Shown here in pieces: positions 41,246 to 42,969 of a stretch of 42,969 bases of DNA. The stretch is from Oscillospiraceae bacterium (lineage in GTDB: Bacteria > Bacillota > Clostridia > Oscillospirales > Oscillospiraceae): contig SVLV01000013.1 of the NCBI GenBank assembly GCA_015067765.1, forward strand, positions 1 through 42,969, given 5' to 3'. The translations under genes and the position numbers were made by a program. How positions within the stretch are numbered: the first letter of the stretch is position 1; every line of letters begins with the position of its first letter. Below the pieces are notes generated by a model. The model was not told the origin of the DNA and ran no database searches. It saw nothing but the letters and a program-made list of their open reading frames with translations.

Positions 41246-41589
41246 GGTTCGTTTCCTTTCTCTTGCATCTTTCCGGCCAGCTCCACCGGTTCGGTCAGTT
41301 CAACTCCCGGCAGACTGCGGCACAGTTCCCTTGCCCGTTCCCGGGCCGATGCACTGAGTCCGCAATCCACCAGCCAGATGGGCAGTTCCGGGTTCCAGCG
41401 GCTGCGCTGCTCTGCCAGCAGCTGCAGGCGGTATTCCAGATCCTCTGCCTCACGGGCCGCCGGCAGCACCAGCATCAGCGGGATTTCTCTCCGCTGTCGG
41501 CTCCACAGCAGCTCTGTCAGCAGCCAAAGGAGGGTCATCAACCCCACGGCCGACAAAAAGGCAATTGCTCCATCCAACACCAGCTGCAT
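41224..41589 (-). CDS. Small single-span membrane protein, function unknown
   Basis: A 121-residue protein with one N-terminal membrane helix (about residues 5-27, LDGAIAFLSAVGLMTLLWLL) and a soluble alpha/beta-like part with a predicted cytoplasmic ELRR-rich face. I do not recognise the family. The ATG at 41587-41589 follows GGAGGTGGTGCT; a longer in-frame start has no ribosome binding site. It lies between uvrA and recD2 and overlaps recD2, so it is part of that operon. Confidence 0.75.
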   Translation of the reverse strand: MQLVLDGAIAFLSAVGLMTLLWLLTELLWSRQRREIPLMLVLPAAREAEDLEYRLQLLAEQRSRWNPELPIWLVDCGLSASARERARELCRSLPGVELTEPVELAGKMQEKGNEPWESAAR

Positions 41590-41624
41590 AGCACCACCTC
41601 CTGAGGCAGTATATGCCTGCCGGA

Positions 41625-42969
41625 TCAATCGGTGTGCTGCACCAGATACTTCTTCAGATACTGTCCCGTATAGGAACGGGATTCCTCCGCCACCATCTCC
41701 GGTGTGCCCTCTGCCACGATCTCACCGCCGCCAATACCTCCTTCAGGACCCAGATCAATGATCCAGTCGGCGCATTTGATCACATCCAGATTGTGTTCGA
41801 TCACCAGCACGGTGTTGCCAGCATCCACCAGACGCTGCAGCACCTCCAGCAGTTTGCGCACATCATCGGCATGCAGACCGGTGGTGGGCTCGTCCAGAAT
41901 ATACATGGTGCGTCCCGTAGCACGGCGGCTCAGTTCCGTAGCCAGCTTCACCCGCTGGGCTTCACCGCCGGACAGAGTGGTGGAGGACTGACCCAGCTTC
42001 ACATAGCCCAGACCCACATCACACAGGGTCTGCAGCTTCTCGGCGATCTTGGGTACCGGCGCAAAGAAGGCCAGCGCCTCCTCCGCCGTCATCTCCAGCA
42101 CATCAGCAATATTCTTGCCCTTATAGCGGACCTCCAGGGTCTCCCGGTTATACCGCTTGCCGCGACACACCTCGCAAGGCACATACACATCTGCCAAAAA
42201 GTGCATCTCGATTTTCAGCAAACCGTCACCGGCGCAGGCTTCGCAGCGGCCGCCCTTGGTATTAAAGGAAAATCGGCCCGGATTATAGCCCCGGCTCTTG
42301 GCCTCCTGGGTGGAGGCAAAGAGATTGCGGATCTCATTGAACAGATTGGTGTATGTGGCCGGATTGGAGCGCGGCGTCCGCCCGATGGGACTCTGATCGA
42401 TGCCCACCACCTTGTCCAGATGCTCCAATCCCTCAATTCCATCGAATTTGCCGGGGTGGGCCTTCATGCGGTTCAGTTCCACACCCAGCTTCTTATAGAG
42501 GATCTCGTTGACCAGAGAGGACTTACCGCTGCCGGATACACCGGTCACACAGGTAAATGTCCCCAAAGGCACGGAGACATCGATATTTTTCAGATTATTT
42601 TCCCGGGCACCCCGTACGGTCAGCCGCTTGCCGCTGCCCACGCGCCGAACGGCGGGTACGGGAATTCGTTTCTTTCCGCTGAGGTACTGGCCTGTCAGGC
42701 TGTTGGGATTCTCCATCACCTGTGCCGGTGTACCCGCCGCCACCACTTCACCGCCGTGTGCACCGGCGCCGGGGCCGATATCCACCAGATAGTCGGCGGC
42801 CCGCATGGTGTCCTCATCGTGCTCCACCACGATCAGGGTGTTGCCCAGATCCCGCAGACGACGCAGCGTCTGCAGCAGTTTGTCGTTGTCCCGTTGGTGC
42901 AGGCCGATGGAGGGCTCATCCAGAATATACAGCACGCCCTTTAGGCTGCTGCCGATCTGGGTGGCCAGG
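41625..42969 (-). CDS. uvrA: Excinuclease ABC subunit A (UvrA), C-terminal part, cut by window edge
   Basis: The last 447 or so residues of UvrA, the DNA-damage sensor of nucleotide excision repair; the frame stays open to the right edge. The first ABC half's Walker B-DEPSIGLH block is at the edge, then the second half shows Walker [11 protein letters not shown], a C4 zinc module (CEAC ... CEVC), the signature [15 protein letters not shown] and Walker B DEPTTGLH. Normal UvrA is about 940 residues. It is the first visible gene of the uvrA-membrane protein-recD2-comF run. Confidence 0.97.
   Translation of the reverse strand, partial: LATQIGSSLKGVLYILDEPSIGLHQRDNDKLLQTLRRLRDLGNTLIVVEHDEDTMRAADYLVDIGPGAGAHGGEVVAAGTPAQVMENPNSLTGQYLSGKKRIPVPAVRRVGSGKRLTVRGARENNLKNIDVSVPLGTFTCVTGVSGSGKSSLVNEILYKKLGVELNRMKAHPGKFDGIEGLEHLDKVVGIDQSPIGRTPRSNPATYTNLFNEIRNLFASTQEAKSRGYNPGRFSFNTKGGRCEACAGDGLLKIEMHFLADVYVPCEVCRGKRYNRETLEVRYKGKNIADVLEMTAEEALAFFAPVPKIAEKLQTLCDVGLGYVKLGQSSTTLSGGEAQRVKLATELSRRATGRTMYILDEPTTGLHADDVRKLLEVLQRLVDAGNTVLVIEHNLDVIKCADWIIDLGPEGGIGGGEIVAEGTPEMVAEESRSYTGQYLKKYLVQHTD

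Overview
The window looks like a chromosomal segment of an anaerobic, amino-acid-fermenting member of the Clostridia. It is GC-rich, uses strong AGGAGG-type ribosome binding sites and SigA-type promoters, and has Firmicute gene orders (dprA-topA-trmFO, plsX-acpP-rnc). A gut Oscillospiraceae-type bacterium is my best guess, but no rRNA or other taxonomic marker is present. Almost all genes lie on the minus strand.

Left third (about 1.6-13.1 kb, minus strand): a complete glycine reductase and selenocysteine island. Read in transcription order it holds selA-selB (Sec synthase and Sec elongation factor), selC (tRNA-Sec, UCA anticodon, own promoter and terminator), grdX, then a promoter region followed by grdE-grdB-trxB-trxA-grdA-grdC-grdD. 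grdA and grdB each contain an in-frame UGA read as selenocysteine (U44 and U346), so a naive gene caller would split or truncate them. The products take glycine to acetyl phosphate and ammonia: GrdB/GrdE bind and activate glycine, GrdA accepts the carboxymethyl group on selenium, GrdC/GrdD release acetyl phosphate, and TrxA/TrxB supply electrons. A divergent GntR/FCD regulator sits next to selA, and related palindromes lie at its own promoter and upstream of grdE. A MATE transporter follows grdD.

Middle (13.9-31.1 kb): an HD-domain protein and a ferritin-like protein (minus); a two-gene minimal Fe-S assembly operon of the SufC/SufB (SMS) type with a possible attenuator in its leader (plus); a membrane protein of unknown function (minus); an AGCS sodium:alanine/glycine symporter (plus), a plausible substrate importer for the reductase; then minus-strand housekeeping genes: uppP-ftsK, and a long run of TrmH-type methyltransferase-dprA-topA-trmFO-plsX-(decayed small ORF)-acpP-rnc.

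Right third (31.2-43.0 kb, minus): a SAM methyltransferase; a P-type cation ATPase behind a leader that reads as a yybP-ykoY manganese riboswitch with an intrinsic terminator, pointing to Mn2+ export; a DUF2461 protein; a class I aminotransferase; an MreB homologue; and uvrA (cut by the window edge)-small membrane protein-recD2-comF.

A recurring theme is a hairpin plus U-tract, or strong hairpin, placed directly before the next gene's ribosome binding site inside an apparent operon (selC|grdX, grdA|grdC, acpP|rnc, mreB|aminotransferase), which could set unequal expression. No CRISPR array, insertion sequence, phage gene or rRNA was seen.
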